A stretch of DNA of 53,772 nucleotides, from contig JAQDQK010000024.1 in assembly GCA_027658995.1 (NCBI GenBank), positions 1,105 to 54,876 of the forward strand. Reading direction: 5' to 3'. This document shows positions 8,946 through 17,119 of this stretch, one piece after another. Origin of the DNA: Propionibacteriaceae bacterium AM104-82. GTDB taxonomy: Bacteria > Actinomycetota > Actinomycetes > Propionibacteriales > Propionibacteriaceae. Positions within the stretch are counted from its first letter, which is position 1; the number at the start of each line of letters is the position of its first letter. Below the pieces are notes generated by a model. It saw only the letters and a list, made by a program, of their open reading frames with translations. It did no database searches and had not been told where the DNA came from. Both the position numbers and the translations under genes were made by a program.

Positions 8946-9398
8946 TCAGTCGGCGACCGCGTCCAGGATGGCGGGCATCGCGGCCTCGATGTCGGCAAGC
9001 GTGTCCTCGAAGCCCGCCTGGTCGCCGTACCAGGGGTCGATCAGCGCCTCCCCCTTCGGCTTGGAGGGGTCGAAGTCGTTGAGCAGGGCGATGTTGGCGC
9101 CGGGTGCCATCGCCAGCAACCGGTCGACCTGGAACGGCTCGACGGCGACCACCAGATCCGCGTCGAGCAGGTCGGCGGGGTTCACCTTCCTCGCCCGGTG
9201 CCCGTCGGCGTCGTATCCGTGCGACCTGAGCGTCTTCACCGCCCGCCGGTCGATGGGGCTGCCCGACTCCTCCGACGAGATGCCGAAGCTCTCGACGGCG
9301 ACGTCGAGGCCCCGCTCCTGAACCTCGCGGCGCGCCACCCGCTCCGCCATCGGCGAGCGGCAGATGTTGCCCCAACAGACGAAAACAAGCTTGCTCAT
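8946..9398 (-). CDS. Low-molecular-weight protein-tyrosine phosphatase
   Basis: Cytoplasmic cysteine phosphatase of 150 residues. The signature loop VCWGNICRSP supplies C8 and R14; the usual residue after Cys is Leu, here Trp. The general acid is D121 in the DPWY motif. Related actinobacterial enzymes act on phosphotyrosine of exopolysaccharide or signalling proteins; the substrate here is unknown. A TAGGCT box ends seven bases upstream of the ATG, implying a leaderless transcript. It is divergent from mprA, with 106 bases between the starts, and lies upstream of the GlgC-like gene. Confidence 0.9.
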   Translation of the reverse strand: MSKLVFVCWGNICRSPMAERVARREVQERGLDVAVESFGISSEESGSPIDRRAVKTLRSHGYDADGHRARKVNPADLLDADLVVAVEPFQVDRLLAMAPGANIALLNDFDPSKPKGEALIDPWYGDQAGFEDTLADIEAAMPAILDAVAD

Positions 9399-9504
9399 CG
9401 CGCCAGCCTATCGACGCCGCGCAGAAGCGCCGGGTGACAATCGGCATCGGGCACTAGACCCAGGTAGGATCCAGGCAAGCAGAGGAAGGTGACAGGGTAG
9501 AGCC

Positions 9505-10191
9505 ATGCAGATCCTGGTGGTAGACGACGATCAAGCCGTCCGCGATTCGCTCGCGCGTTCCCTGACCTATTCCGGTGACGAGGTGCAGACCGCGGCCGAC
9601 GGCGTCGAGGCGCTCGCGAAGCTGGTCAGCTACACGCCCGACGCGATCATCATGGACGTCATGATGCCGCGGCTCGACGGCCTCGAGACGACCCGGATGC
9701 TGCGCGACGGGGGCAACGACACCCCGATCCTGATCCTGACCGCCCGCGACGCCGTCGGCGACCGCGTGGACGGTCTCGATGCGGGCGCCGACGACTACAT
9801 GGTCAAGCCCTTCGCGCTTGACGAGTTGCTCGCCCGGTTGCGCGCGCTCACCCGGCGCTCGAAGCCGACGCCTGAGGCCGAGTCCAAGGTGCTCAACTTC
9901 CAGGACGTGACGCTGGACACGCAGCACCGCGAGGTGACCCGCGGCGGCCAGCACATCTCTTTGACCCGTACCGAGTTCGCGCTGCTGCAGGTGTTCATGG
10001 AGAACCCGCGCCGCGTGATGGAGCGCAACACGCTCCTCAACGAGGTGTGGGGCTTCGAGTTCCCGACGACGGCGAACTCGCTTGAGGTCTACATCGGCTA
10101 TCTCCGACGCAAGACCGAGGCCGGAGGACGGCCGCGGCTGATCCACACCGTTCGTGGCATCGGCTACGTCCTGCGTGAAACTCCCCCGTGA
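9505..10191 (+). CDS. mprA: OmpR-family response regulator, MprA-like
   Basis: DNA-binding response regulator of 228 residues. The receiver domain (1 to about 120) has the acidic pocket DDD at 7-9, the phosphoacceptor D51 in IIMDVMMP, and the lysine in YMVKPF. A winged-helix effector domain follows (about 130-225) with [14 protein letters not shown] and [12 protein letters not shown]. The ATG at 9505 gives a family-like N-terminus. Its TGA overlaps the GTG of the kinase gene. Similarity in pattern and partner suggests the envelope-stress MprAB system of mycobacteria, but the symbol is provisional because PrrA and TcrA types look alike. Confidence 0.88.
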   Translation: MQILVVDDDQAVRDSLARSLTYSGDEVQTAADGVEALAKLVSYTPDAIIMDVMMPRLDGLETTRMLRDGGNDTPILILTARDAVGDRVDGLDAGADDYMVKPFALDELLARLRALTRRSKPTPEAESKVLNFQDVTLDTQHREVTRGGQHISLTRTEFALLQVFMENPRRVMERNTLLNEVWGFEFPTTANSLEVYIGYLRRKTEAGGRPRLIHTVRGIGYVLRETPP

Positions 10192-11612
10192 TCTCCAGCT
10201 GGTGGATCCGGATCCGACGCGCCATCGGCCGCCTCGTCAGTGGGCAGTCGCTCCAGTGGCGGCTCGCGCTCCTGACCGGCGCCAGCGTCGCGATCTCGGT
10301 GTTACTCGTCGGTGCGACCACCTTCACCGTCACGCGCTGGTCGCTGCTCGACCAGTTGGACCGTGAGCTGGTCCAGGTCGCACAGAACGCCACGGCCTCC
10401 GTCGCCGCCGACTACGCAGACATGGGCAGGCTGTCGGCCGGCCTGCTCGTCGCCTCGAACGGGCTGCTCGCCGTCGTCGGGGCCGACGCGTCGGTCGCCC
10501 AGATGCCGGGCCAGTCGCGCGACATCGCGCCCACCGCGACCGAGGTGAGCATCGCGCGCCTGCAGTTCGGGTCCTCGGCGCGCACCCTCGACGCCGACGG
10601 CGTCACCTACCGCGTGGTCGCCGTCCCGATGCGGATCGACAGCTCCACGCCGGTCGCGGTGATGTTCGCCCGGCCGATGAGCGGCCTCGAGACGACGCTC
10701 GGCACCTTGTGGGTCGTGCTGCTGATCGCCGGCGGCCTGGGCGTCGCGACCGCGACGCTCGCGGCCCTGTGGACCGGGCGGGCGGTGCTCGCCCCCGTGC
10801 GGCGCCTGTCGCAGGCGGTGAAGTCCGTCACGCAGACCGACGAGCTGAACCCGATCCGGATCTACGGACGCGACGACCTCGGCGAGCTCACCCAGTCCTT
10901 CAACACCATGCTCCGGTCGCTGGCGCAGTCGCGCGAGCAGCAGCGACAGCTCATCGCCGACGCGGGCCACGAGCTTCGCACGCCGCTCACCTCGATGCGC
11001 ACCAACATCGAACTGCTGGTCGCCGACGACACCTCCGGCATGCTCCCCGAGGGCGCCCGCACCGAGGTGCTCGGCGACGTCGCCGCCCAGCTCGGCGAGT
11101 TCTCCGCCCTGGTAGGCGACCTGGTCGCGTTGACGCGCGACGACCACCTGCAGCGCCCCCACGAACTGGTCGACCTCGCCGACATCACGGTCGCCGCCGT
11201 CGAGCGCGCGAGGCGGCGCGGGCCCGGCATCGAGTTCGACATGTCGTTGGAGACGACGCCGATCATGGGCGACCCGTCAACGCTCGAACGCGCCATCACA
11301 AACCTGCTCGACAACGCCGTGAAATTCTCCCCGTCCGACGGCGTCATCCGCGTCCACCTCGAGGAGGGCGAGCTGACGATCATCGACCAGGGCCCGGGTA
11401 TCGAGGAGGACGACCTTCCCCTGGTGTTTGACCGGTTCTACCGCTCCGACAAGGCGCGCAACACTCCCGGCACTGGACTCGGCCTCGCGATCGTCGCCCA
11501 CACCGCGGAGGTGCACGGCGGCTCCGTCAAGGCGGGCAACCAGCCGGGCGCCGGCGCGAAGTTCACGCTGCGTCTCCCGATCCTCGAACCCCCACTGGAG
11601 GCCTTCGAGTAG
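10188..11612 (+). CDS. mprB: Sensor histidine kinase, MprB-like
   Basis: Membrane sensor kinase of 474 residues paired with the preceding regulator. TM1 is near residues 27-49 and TM2 near 172-196, giving an extracytoplasmic sensor of about 120 residues. A HAMP segment follows ([11 protein letters not shown]). The HisKA phosphoacceptor is H261 in AGHELRTPL, and the ATPase domain has the N box ([10 protein letters not shown]), DQGPGIE, the F box (VFDRFYRS) and TGLGLAIV. The GTG start overlaps the mprA stop in GTGA, so the pair is co-translated. No target gene beside it shows an obvious regulator box. Confidence 0.9.
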   Translation: MISSWWIRIRRAIGRLVSGQSLQWRLALLTGASVAISVLLVGATTFTVTRWSLLDQLDRELVQVAQNATASVAADYADMGRLSAGLLVASNGLLAVVGADASVAQMPGQSRDIAPTATEVSIARLQFGSSARTLDADGVTYRVVAVPMRIDSSTPVAVMFARPMSGLETTLGTLWVVLLIAGGLGVATATLAALWTGRAVLAPVRRLSQAVKSVTQTDELNPIRIYGRDDLGELTQSFNTMLRSLAQSREQQRQLIADAGHELRTPLTSMRTNIELLVADDTSGMLPEGARTEVLGDVAAQLGEFSALVGDLVALTRDDHLQRPHELVDLADITVAAVERARRRGPGIEFDMSLETTPIMGDPSTLERAITNLLDNAVKFSPSDGVIRVHLEEGELTIIDQGPGIEEDDLPLVFDRFYRSDKARNTPGTGLGLAIVAHTAEVHGGSVKAGNQPGAGAKFTLRLPILEPPLEAFE

Positions 11613-11790
11613 CGTGCCTCACCGGTGCGCGAGGCGACCCGTCGTGCCAGTGGCTACCGGGTGAGGTACACGGCTCACCCATTAGGTCCTGCCCCTCGGG
11701 GGTGGTGCGCCACGCGAGAGGCCCCCTCCACAATGGTCGTCAACCCGGCCGGAGCGGGCCTGACAACAGGCTCAATCCCGCATCACCTGG
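11613..11790. other. Gap between mprB and the nucleoside hydrolase
   Basis: 178 bases with no credible gene and no strong hairpin. Short CCTGCCCCTCGGGG-type inverted matches occur but I would not call a terminator. A short frame through it lacks a start signal and any recognisable motif. Confidence 0.5.
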
Positions 11791-12774
11791 ATGCCACCGT
11801 CGCTCTGGTCTGAGCTACTCGAAAGTGTGACCTTGGCCGCCAGCGCACCACCCGTCCCGATCATCATCGACACCGATCTGGCGATGGGGGTGCCCGGCTC
11901 AGACGTCGGCGACGGCTACGCGCTCGCGCTTGCGCTCGCCGACCCGGACATTCAGGTCAGGGCCATCACCTGCGTCCACGGCAACGCCGACGTCGACAGC
12001 GTGGTGCTGCTGAGCAAGGAGATCCTCGACCGGTTGAGGCACCGGCACGTGCCCGTCTACCGGGGAGCAAGCACGCCGCTGTGCGCGTCGGTGCGCCACC
12101 GCGAGGCGTTCCCGACTCTCGCCGAGCAGTTCGGGCACCACACGGCCGACGCCGGGCCCGCTGCGGCGCGGATCGCCGAACTGGTGGCCGCGCACCCGGG
12201 CGAGATCACCATCGTCGCCATCGGGCCGCTGACCAACGTCGCGACGGCGCTCGACATCGACCCGGACCTGCCCGCTCTTGTGCGCGAGATCGTCATCGTC
12301 GGGGGGCAGGCCTCCACCACGGACGGCGACCCGCCGGAACTGAACTTCTCCACCGACCCGGCCGCCGCCGCAGCGGTGCTCGGCAGCGGGGCGCCGATCC
12401 GGGTGCTGGGACACGACGTCACCGCACGGGGGCGGCTGCGGCGCGACGAGGCGGCCGTGATGTCGATCGGCGGCAACAGCTTCGAGCGGTACGCGGGCAG
12501 GCACACGATGGCGTGGATCGACCACCTGGGAACCCTCGCCGAAGGGACGCGACGCGGTGCGACCTGTGCGCTGCACGACCCCGTCGCGGTCGCCGTCCTG
12601 ACCCGCCCGCATCTGGTCGACTGGGAGCCGGCTCACGTCACGGCCACCGTCGCCTACCCGCTGAACGGGGATGTCGACGCCTCGCCCAACGCCCTGCTCG
12701 CACGCGCCCTGGACGTGCCGGGCTACCTCGCGCACCTGTTTGAGGCGATTGAGGGCCTCGACGCCAAGGACTGA
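11791..12774 (+). CDS. Nucleoside hydrolase (IU-NH family)
   Basis: Predicted to cleave N-glycosidic bonds of ribonucleosides in salvage. Of 327 residues, the N-terminal metal site is IIIDTD followed by SDVGDGYALALAL. Compared with the usual DTDxGxDDAxAL there is a short insertion between the paired aspartates. The segments ITIVAIGPLTNVATAL, IVIVGG and the later HDPVAVA (calcium-site Asp) are typical. The start is uncertain: the ATG at 11791 and the GTG at 11827 both lack a clear ribosome binding site, and the family N-terminus would fit the GTG. It stands alone on the plus strand and converges on the PepSY lipoprotein gene only eight bases away. Confidence 0.85.
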   Translation: MPPSLWSELLESVTLAASAPPVPIIIDTDLAMGVPGSDVGDGYALALALADPDIQVRAITCVHGNADVDSVVLLSKEILDRLRHRHVPVYRGASTPLCASVRHREAFPTLAEQFGHHTADAGPAAARIAELVAAHPGEITIVAIGPLTNVATALDIDPDLPALVREIVIVGGQASTTDGDPPELNFSTDPAAAAAVLGSGAPIRVLGHDVTARGRLRRDEAAVMSIGGNSFERYAGRHTMAWIDHLGTLAEGTRRGATCALHDPVAVAVLTRPHLVDWEPAHVTATVAYPLNGDVDASPNALLARALDVPGYLAHLFEAIEGLDAKD

Positions 12775-12782
12775 GCCTCGGC

Positions 12783-13430
12783 TCAGTCGTCGAGCGTTGC
12801 CTGGCCCGAGGCCGTGTCGACGCGGACCTCGACGGTGTCGCCGCCCTCACGGATGTTGACCTCGTAGATCAGCGCGTTGTCGTCCCAGTCGAGCTTCCAC
12901 TCGCTGACGGTGCCCGCCTTGACGCCCTGCGCGGCCTTCATGGCATCCGCCGGGCTCATCGCGGTCAGGTCGATGGCCTTCTCGGTGCCGTCCTCCGAGT
13001 CGGTCTCCTTCTTCAGGACGGCGCCGGAGGTGGCGTCGAGTTCGAACTCGTGGTCGGTGCCGCCGTCCTGGATCTCGACCTTGTAGACCCACGCCTTGTG
13101 GAACGCCGAATACTCCAGTTCGAGGTTATGCACGGTGCCGGAGGCCTCGGCTGTCGCGGTCTCCACCGCCTTCTCCGCCGCGATGAACCCGGTGGCCGTG
13201 GCCAGGTCCGTGTCTTCCGCGGGACCGGACGCCATGTTGTTCGGCTGCTCGCTCCCCGTCTGGGCCGGCTGCGTCGGCTCGGCGGACGCTTCAGGGCTGG
13301 CAGGCTGGGCCTGGGTGGGGGCGATCGGCGGCTGTGGGCTCGGGGTGCCTGAGTCGGCCCCGGAGCATCCCGTGAGCAGGAGCGCGAGGCCCGCGAGGGG
13401 GGCACCGATGGTCGTGGCAACGTTCTTCAT
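12783..13430 (-). CDS. Lipoprotein with two PepSY domains
   Basis: Exported lipoprotein of 215 residues. The signal peptide ends in the lipobox LLTGC, followed by a Pro/Ser/Gln/Glu-rich spacer to about residue 75 and then two PepSY repeats, the first around EYSAFHKAWVYKVEI and the second around WDDNALIYEVNIREG. PepSY domains are thought to bind or restrain partner proteins or peptides; the partner here is unknown. GGAGGAAACC just before the ATG at 13430 sets the start and excludes a longer frame. The 3' end lies eight bases from the convergent nucleoside hydrolase. Confidence 0.87.
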   Translation of the reverse strand: MKNVATTIGAPLAGLALLLTGCSGADSGTPSPQPPIAPTQAQPASPEASAEPTQPAQTGSEQPNNMASGPAEDTDLATATGFIAAEKAVETATAEASGTVHNLELEYSAFHKAWVYKVEIQDGGTDHEFELDATSGAVLKKETDSEDGTEKAIDLTAMSPADAMKAAQGVKAGTVSEWKLDWDDNALIYEVNIREGGDTVEVRVDTASGQATLDD

Positions 13431-13519
13431 GGTTTCCTCCTGCTTCCACCGTCTCACGCCGAAGGCCTCCACTCAAGCCGTTGCCGGAACCGCCGGAGGC
13501 TTCCAGGTTGGGAGCGCCT

Positions 13520-13606
13520 GCGCTGAGCAGCGTTCGGGTTTCGACGACGGTCGCGCCGCGAGTGGACGCTGACGGCGCGCAACGCGTCCCGATCACTGCT
13601 CAACGC
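13520..13606. repeat. Palindromic repeat, family B copy 1
   Basis: An 87-bp element with 11-base ends GCGCTGAGCAG and CTGCTCAACGC, nearly complementary. It lies between the PepSY lipoprotein and the stop of the esterase gene. The same ends, spacing and TTCG-rich left half recur at 49445-49530. The core TTGAGCA/TGCTCAA is shared with the family A palindromes, so the two families may be related. Confidence 0.65.
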
Positions 13607-13612
13607 CTACCT

Positions 13613-16018
13613 TCACCCGGCCGCGACGGGCACCCCCCGTCCGGTGCTCGGCAGCCCCGGTGTCGGTCGGGTTGACGGCGCCGCCGATGGAGAGCCCGAC
13701 CCGGTCGGCGTGGTCGTGGGAGAGGTCGACGGCGCGCTGCTGGGAGAGGTCGACGGCGTGGCCGAGGGCGACGCGGGCTGCGAGGCGGACGGGGAGGTCG
13801 ACGGGGAACTCGTCGCGCTGGGCGACGGGGAGGCCGACGGTCCGGTCGCCAGCCTGGTCAGGAACACGTCTCCCGCCCCCGCGTTGGTGAACCCGGTGGG
13901 CGCGCCGAACGTGAGCCCGGTCGCCCAGACGCCCTTCGCGCCTGCGGCGGCGCTCAGGTTGGTCTCGTCCCATTCGTCCGAGCCGTCGCGCTCCCGCGAA
14001 CCGAACTGGTCGATGCCGGACACGTCACCGTCGGCGGAGATGGCGAAGCCGACGACGTCGACCCCGCCGTGCGAGGTGCCCATCGCGCCGTAGGTGGCGG
14101 CCAGCGCGTACGCGCCGCCGTCCGGGGTCGCGACGATGGCGCCGCCACGGTCGTCGGTCGAGGTGCCAAGTTGCGTCACCCAGGTGGGGCTCAGCGCGGC
14201 TGCGCGTGCCCGCGGGTTGGGCGCGATCGACGCGACGAAGATGTCGTTGTCGCCCAGGTTGGCCTCGCCGAGCGTTCCCTTGGTGTGGCCGATCGCCAGC
14301 ACCTGGCCGTCGCTCAACACCGTGACTCCGGTGACCTGCTCGTTGGCCTCTGTCGCGAGCGGGGCGATCCAGCCGCGCACCCCGTCGGGGCTGCAGCCCG
14401 CGACCCATCCGTCGCCGGAGCCCTTGCCCGGCGCGTCGGGAAGGCCGTCGGTCGCGATGCCGCCGAGCACCAGGCCCCCGTCGGAGTCGGCGGCCGCCGT
14501 CATGGCCTTGTCCTCGCCCGCGCCGCCGAACTGGTCGACCCAGAGCACCTGGCCGGTGCGTGAGACCCGCGCCGCGACGATGTCCTTGTCACCCGCGGAG
14601 GGCTGGTCGCCGACCCGGCCCGACGTGTAGCCCGCGAGGTAGATGCCGCCCGCGCCGTCGGAGGCGACGCCGTAGGCGCGGTCCGCGGCACCGGGATCGC
14701 CGACCTGGGCCGACGCGACCTGCTTGCCGTCGGCGTCGAGCACGGCCATGAACATGTCGTCGTTGGCCCGCTCCTCCCCGGTCGCCCAGGTGCCGCGCGT
14801 GTAGCCGCCGATCAGCACCTCTCCGTCCTCGCCCTCGACGACGCCGTAGGCGCGGTCGTTTGCGGCGGTGCCGAGCGTGGTCTGCCACAGCGTCTTGCCT
14901 GCGGCGTCGCGGCGGAGCACCACGACGTCCATGCCGCCGAGCGGGGTGTGCCCTGGCATCTCGCCGGCGACGTTCAGCACGACCGTCGTGGACCCGTCGG
15001 CGTGCTCGACGACTCCCCCGGCCCGATCGTCGCCGCTGGTGCCGAACGCCTCGGCGTCCCAGCCTGCTGCGGGCTGGGTGCGTAGCCGCGAGGCCACGTC
15101 GACGATGCCCTCCCTGAAGGCGGGCTGCCAGACGTCCCAGTCGTGCCCGCCGTTCATGATCCGCAGTTCCGCGGTGACGCCGGGCACCCGGCGCGCGGCG
15201 TTGTAGAGCAGGGCCGACTCGAGGTCGATGTCGTTGTGGGCCTCGGCCGGGTCGGGGTTGGGCCACTCGTCGTCGCCGACGGCGATGAACAGGTGAACCG
15301 GCAGGCCCGCGTCGAAGCGCTCGAACGTCGTCGGGTAGTTCAGTTCCTCGTAGCGGGCCGAGTCGAAGAGGCTGGCGCCGACGCCGTAGCCGCCGTACTC
15401 GCGGGCCGATGAGTCGGCCGGCGGGAGAGGGGTGTAGACGGCGGGGCTGAGCACGATGGCCGCCGAGAAGTCCTCCTGATGCGCCGTCGAGAACCGGAGC
15501 GCTCCGGAGCCGCCCATCGAGTAGCCGCCGACGGCGCGCGCCTCCCGGTCGGCAACGGTGCGGTAGGTGGCGTCGATGTGTGCGACCAGGTCCTTCGACA
15601 GCGCCGTCTCGACGGCGACGCCGGGCCCGCCCGCCGCGGTGCCGGTGTAGAGCGAGTCGGTGTACCAGGAGCCGCGGTCGTTCCACGGCGCGTCTGGCAT
15701 CACGGCGATGATCGGCTGCATGTCGCCGTCGCCGATCAGTTCGTCCAGGTCGGCGGCGACGCGCGGCCAGGCGGCGGAGGTGTCTCCGCGTCCGTGCAGC
15801 AGGTAGACGACCGGGTAGCGATCGGTGCCCGCGTCGTAGCCCGGCGGCAGGTAGACGTTGTAGTCGACGGCGCCCGCGGCCGTCCCGTCGACGCGACCCG
15901 CGACCACCTGGCCGTGCTTGGCGCCCTGCTGGGTCGTGACGAGGATCGCGGCCCCTGCGGCGGTCAGTGCCGCGACGAGGGCTCCCGCGAGGGCCGCCCT
16001 CCAGGTGCGTGCTTGCAT
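13613..16018 (-). CDS. Secreted esterase fused to a beta-propeller, PSTG tail
   Basis: 801-residue exported protein. Residues 1-28 are a signal or membrane segment. About 40-310 form an alpha/beta-hydrolase esterase of the XynZ/enterochelin-esterase type with LLHGRGD, nucleophile S167 in GYSMGGSG, a probable acid in GDDEWPNPD and His in NGGHDWDVW. About 320-720 hold repeated strands such as GGYTRGTW, AGYTSGRVG and IGHTKGTLG with DDR/NDR turns, like the SBBP type of beta-propeller. Residues 726-785 are Ser/Pro/Thr-rich, and the chain ends TPGLPSTGRGVPVAAG. LPSTG looks like a sortase signal, but only eight residues follow and there is no hydrophobic helix. AGAGG nine bases before the ATG supports the start. 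The enzyme's substrate is unknown. It is 81 bases downstream of the CitE-like gene on the same strand, so it could be co-transcribed. Confidence 0.82.
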   Translation of the reverse strand: MQARTWRAALAGALVAALTAAGAAILVTTQQGAKHGQVVAGRVDGTAAGAVDYNVYLPPGYDAGTDRYPVVYLLHGRGDTSAAWPRVAADLDELIGDGDMQPIIAVMPDAPWNDRGSWYTDSLYTGTAAGGPGVAVETALSKDLVAHIDATYRTVADREARAVGGYSMGGSGALRFSTAHQEDFSAAIVLSPAVYTPLPPADSSAREYGGYGVGASLFDSARYEELNYPTTFERFDAGLPVHLFIAVGDDEWPNPDPAEAHNDIDLESALLYNAARRVPGVTAELRIMNGGHDWDVWQPAFREGIVDVASRLRTQPAAGWDAEAFGTSGDDRAGGVVEHADGSTTVVLNVAGEMPGHTPLGGMDVVVLRRDAAGKTLWQTTLGTAANDRAYGVVEGEDGEVLIGGYTRGTWATGEERANDDMFMAVLDADGKQVASAQVGDPGAADRAYGVASDGAGGIYLAGYTSGRVGDQPSAGDKDIVAARVSRTGQVLWVDQFGGAGEDKAMTAAADSDGGLVLGGIATDGLPDAPGKGSGDGWVAGCSPDGVRGWIAPLATEANEQVTGVTVLSDGQVLAIGHTKGTLGEANLGDNDIFVASIAPNPRARAAALSPTWVTQLGTSTDDRGGAIVATPDGGAYALAATYGAMGTSHGGVDVVGFAISADGDVSGIDQFGSRERDGSDEWDETNLSAAAGAKGVWATGLTFGAPTGFTNAGAGDVFLTRLATGPSASPSPSATSSPSTSPSASQPASPSATPSTSPSSAPSTSPTTTPTGSGSPSAAPSTRPTPGLPSTGRGVPVAAG

Positions 16019-16099
16019 ATCGGTGAGCCTCTCGGTTCGGGCGGGCGACGGTGCCCGGTTCTGCTGGTGGCCGGGTCGCGCGACCCGGCAGGGTCGCGC

Positions 16100-17119
16100 C
16101 TAGTCGGTGGCCAGGGCGATCGTGCGGCGGGCCGACTCGACCATGGCGAGGTCGAGGAAGGTGCCGTCGGCGAGTTGCAGGGCGCCGACGCCTGCGGCGA
16201 CGGAACCCTCGATGCGGTCGAGGACGGTGTGCGCGCGGGCGACCTCCTCGGCGGTGGGTCGGAAGGACTCGCGGATCGTGTCGATCTGCCTGGGGTGGAT
16301 GGCGCTGCGGCCGAGGAAGCCCCGTGCCCTGCCGTCTCGGCACGAGGCGGCGAGGCCTTCGAGGTCGGTGACGTGCGTGAAGGCCGACATCAGCGGCGAC
16401 GGCAGCCCGGCGGCGCGGGCCGCGTTGACGATCCGGCCGCGGACCCAGTCGAGGCCTTCGGCGGTGACGCCCAGGTCGGCCTTGAGGTCGGCCTCGCCCA
16501 GGCCGAGGGAGGCGACCTGTGGGCAGGACGCGAGGTCGAAGGCGCGCTCGACGCCGAGCGCCGACTCGATCAGCAGGTGCAGGTCGCGGCCGGGCAGCCT
16601 GCGCGCCAGGTCCTCGATGTCCTCGACCCGCTCGGCCTTGGGGATCCGTGCGGAGACCCAGGTCGGCAGGGCGGCGAGTGCCTCGGCGTCGGCATCGTGC
16701 CAGGGCGTCCCGACGGCGTTGATGCGAACCTGGACGACGGGTCGGGCCGCTGTCGGGGTGGCTGGTCGGGCTTGATCCTCGGCCCCGGCGTCGGTTTCGG
16801 ACCCCTCGACAAGCTCGGGGAACGGGCCAGCCTGTTCGGCGGCCACGGTTGGCTGAGCCTGTCGAACCCTCCGCTCCTCGTCGTCGGTTTCGGACCCCTC
16901 GACACGCTCGGGGAACGGAGATTCGACCAGCTCGGGGAACGCGGAGCGGGCCAGGTCGGGCAGCGTGGCGAGCACGCCCCGGGCGGCGTCCTTGGCCGAC
17001 GGTGCGACCGCGTCCTCCAGGTCGACGATGATGCCGTCGGCCCCGCTCGTCAGGGCCTTGCCGATCCGGTCTGGCCGGTCGGCGGGCACGTACAGGAGCA
17101 CCACCACTGGCCTGCTCAT
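16100..17119 (-). CDS. CitE-like HpcH/HpaI lyase with an in-frame repeat insertion
   Basis: Member of the CitE/malyl-CoA lyase family, which cleaves or forms beta-hydroxyacyl-CoA compounds. The barrel motifs are visible: VPADRPDRIGKALTSGADGI, IVDLEDAVAP, VRINAVGTPW, LLIESALGVERAF, LGLGEADLKADLG, AFTHVTDLEGL and GRSAIHPRQID. At 339 residues it is longer than usual because about residues 60-125 are an Arg/Glu/Pro-rich insert with three variants of FPELVEG, encoded by a dispersed DNA repeat (16745-16942). The insert replaces a surface loop, and the flanking family motifs are intact, so the enzyme may still work. The ATG overlaps the CoA-transferase stop in ATGA. It is the distal gene of the LacI-controlled operon and probably acts on the CoA ester made by that transferase. 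Confidence 0.83.
   Translation of the reverse strand: MSRPVVVLLYVPADRPDRIGKALTSGADGIIVDLEDAVAPSAKDAARGVLATLPDLARSAFPELVESPFPERVEGSETDDEERRVRQAQPTVAAEQAGPFPELVEGSETDAGAEDQARPATPTAARPVVQVRINAVGTPWHDADAEALAALPTWVSARIPKAERVEDIEDLARRLPGRDLHLLIESALGVERAFDLASCPQVASLGLGEADLKADLGVTAEGLDWVRGRIVNAARAAGLPSPLMSAFTHVTDLEGLAASCRDGRARGFLGRSAIHPRQIDTIRESFRPTAEEVARAHTVLDRIEGSVAAGVGALQLADGTFLDLAMVESARRTIALATD
16745..16942. repeat. Dispersed repeat family D inside the CitE-like gene
   Basis: Two 35-bp units (16791-16825 and 16884-16918) match at 34 of 35 bases and contain CCCTCGACAAGCTCGGGGAA; a shorter third unit starts near 16921. The units keep the reading frame of the host gene. They belong to the common actinobacterial type translating as P-E-L-V-E-G. 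A related array stands in a gap at 29041-29102. Confidence 0.75.
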
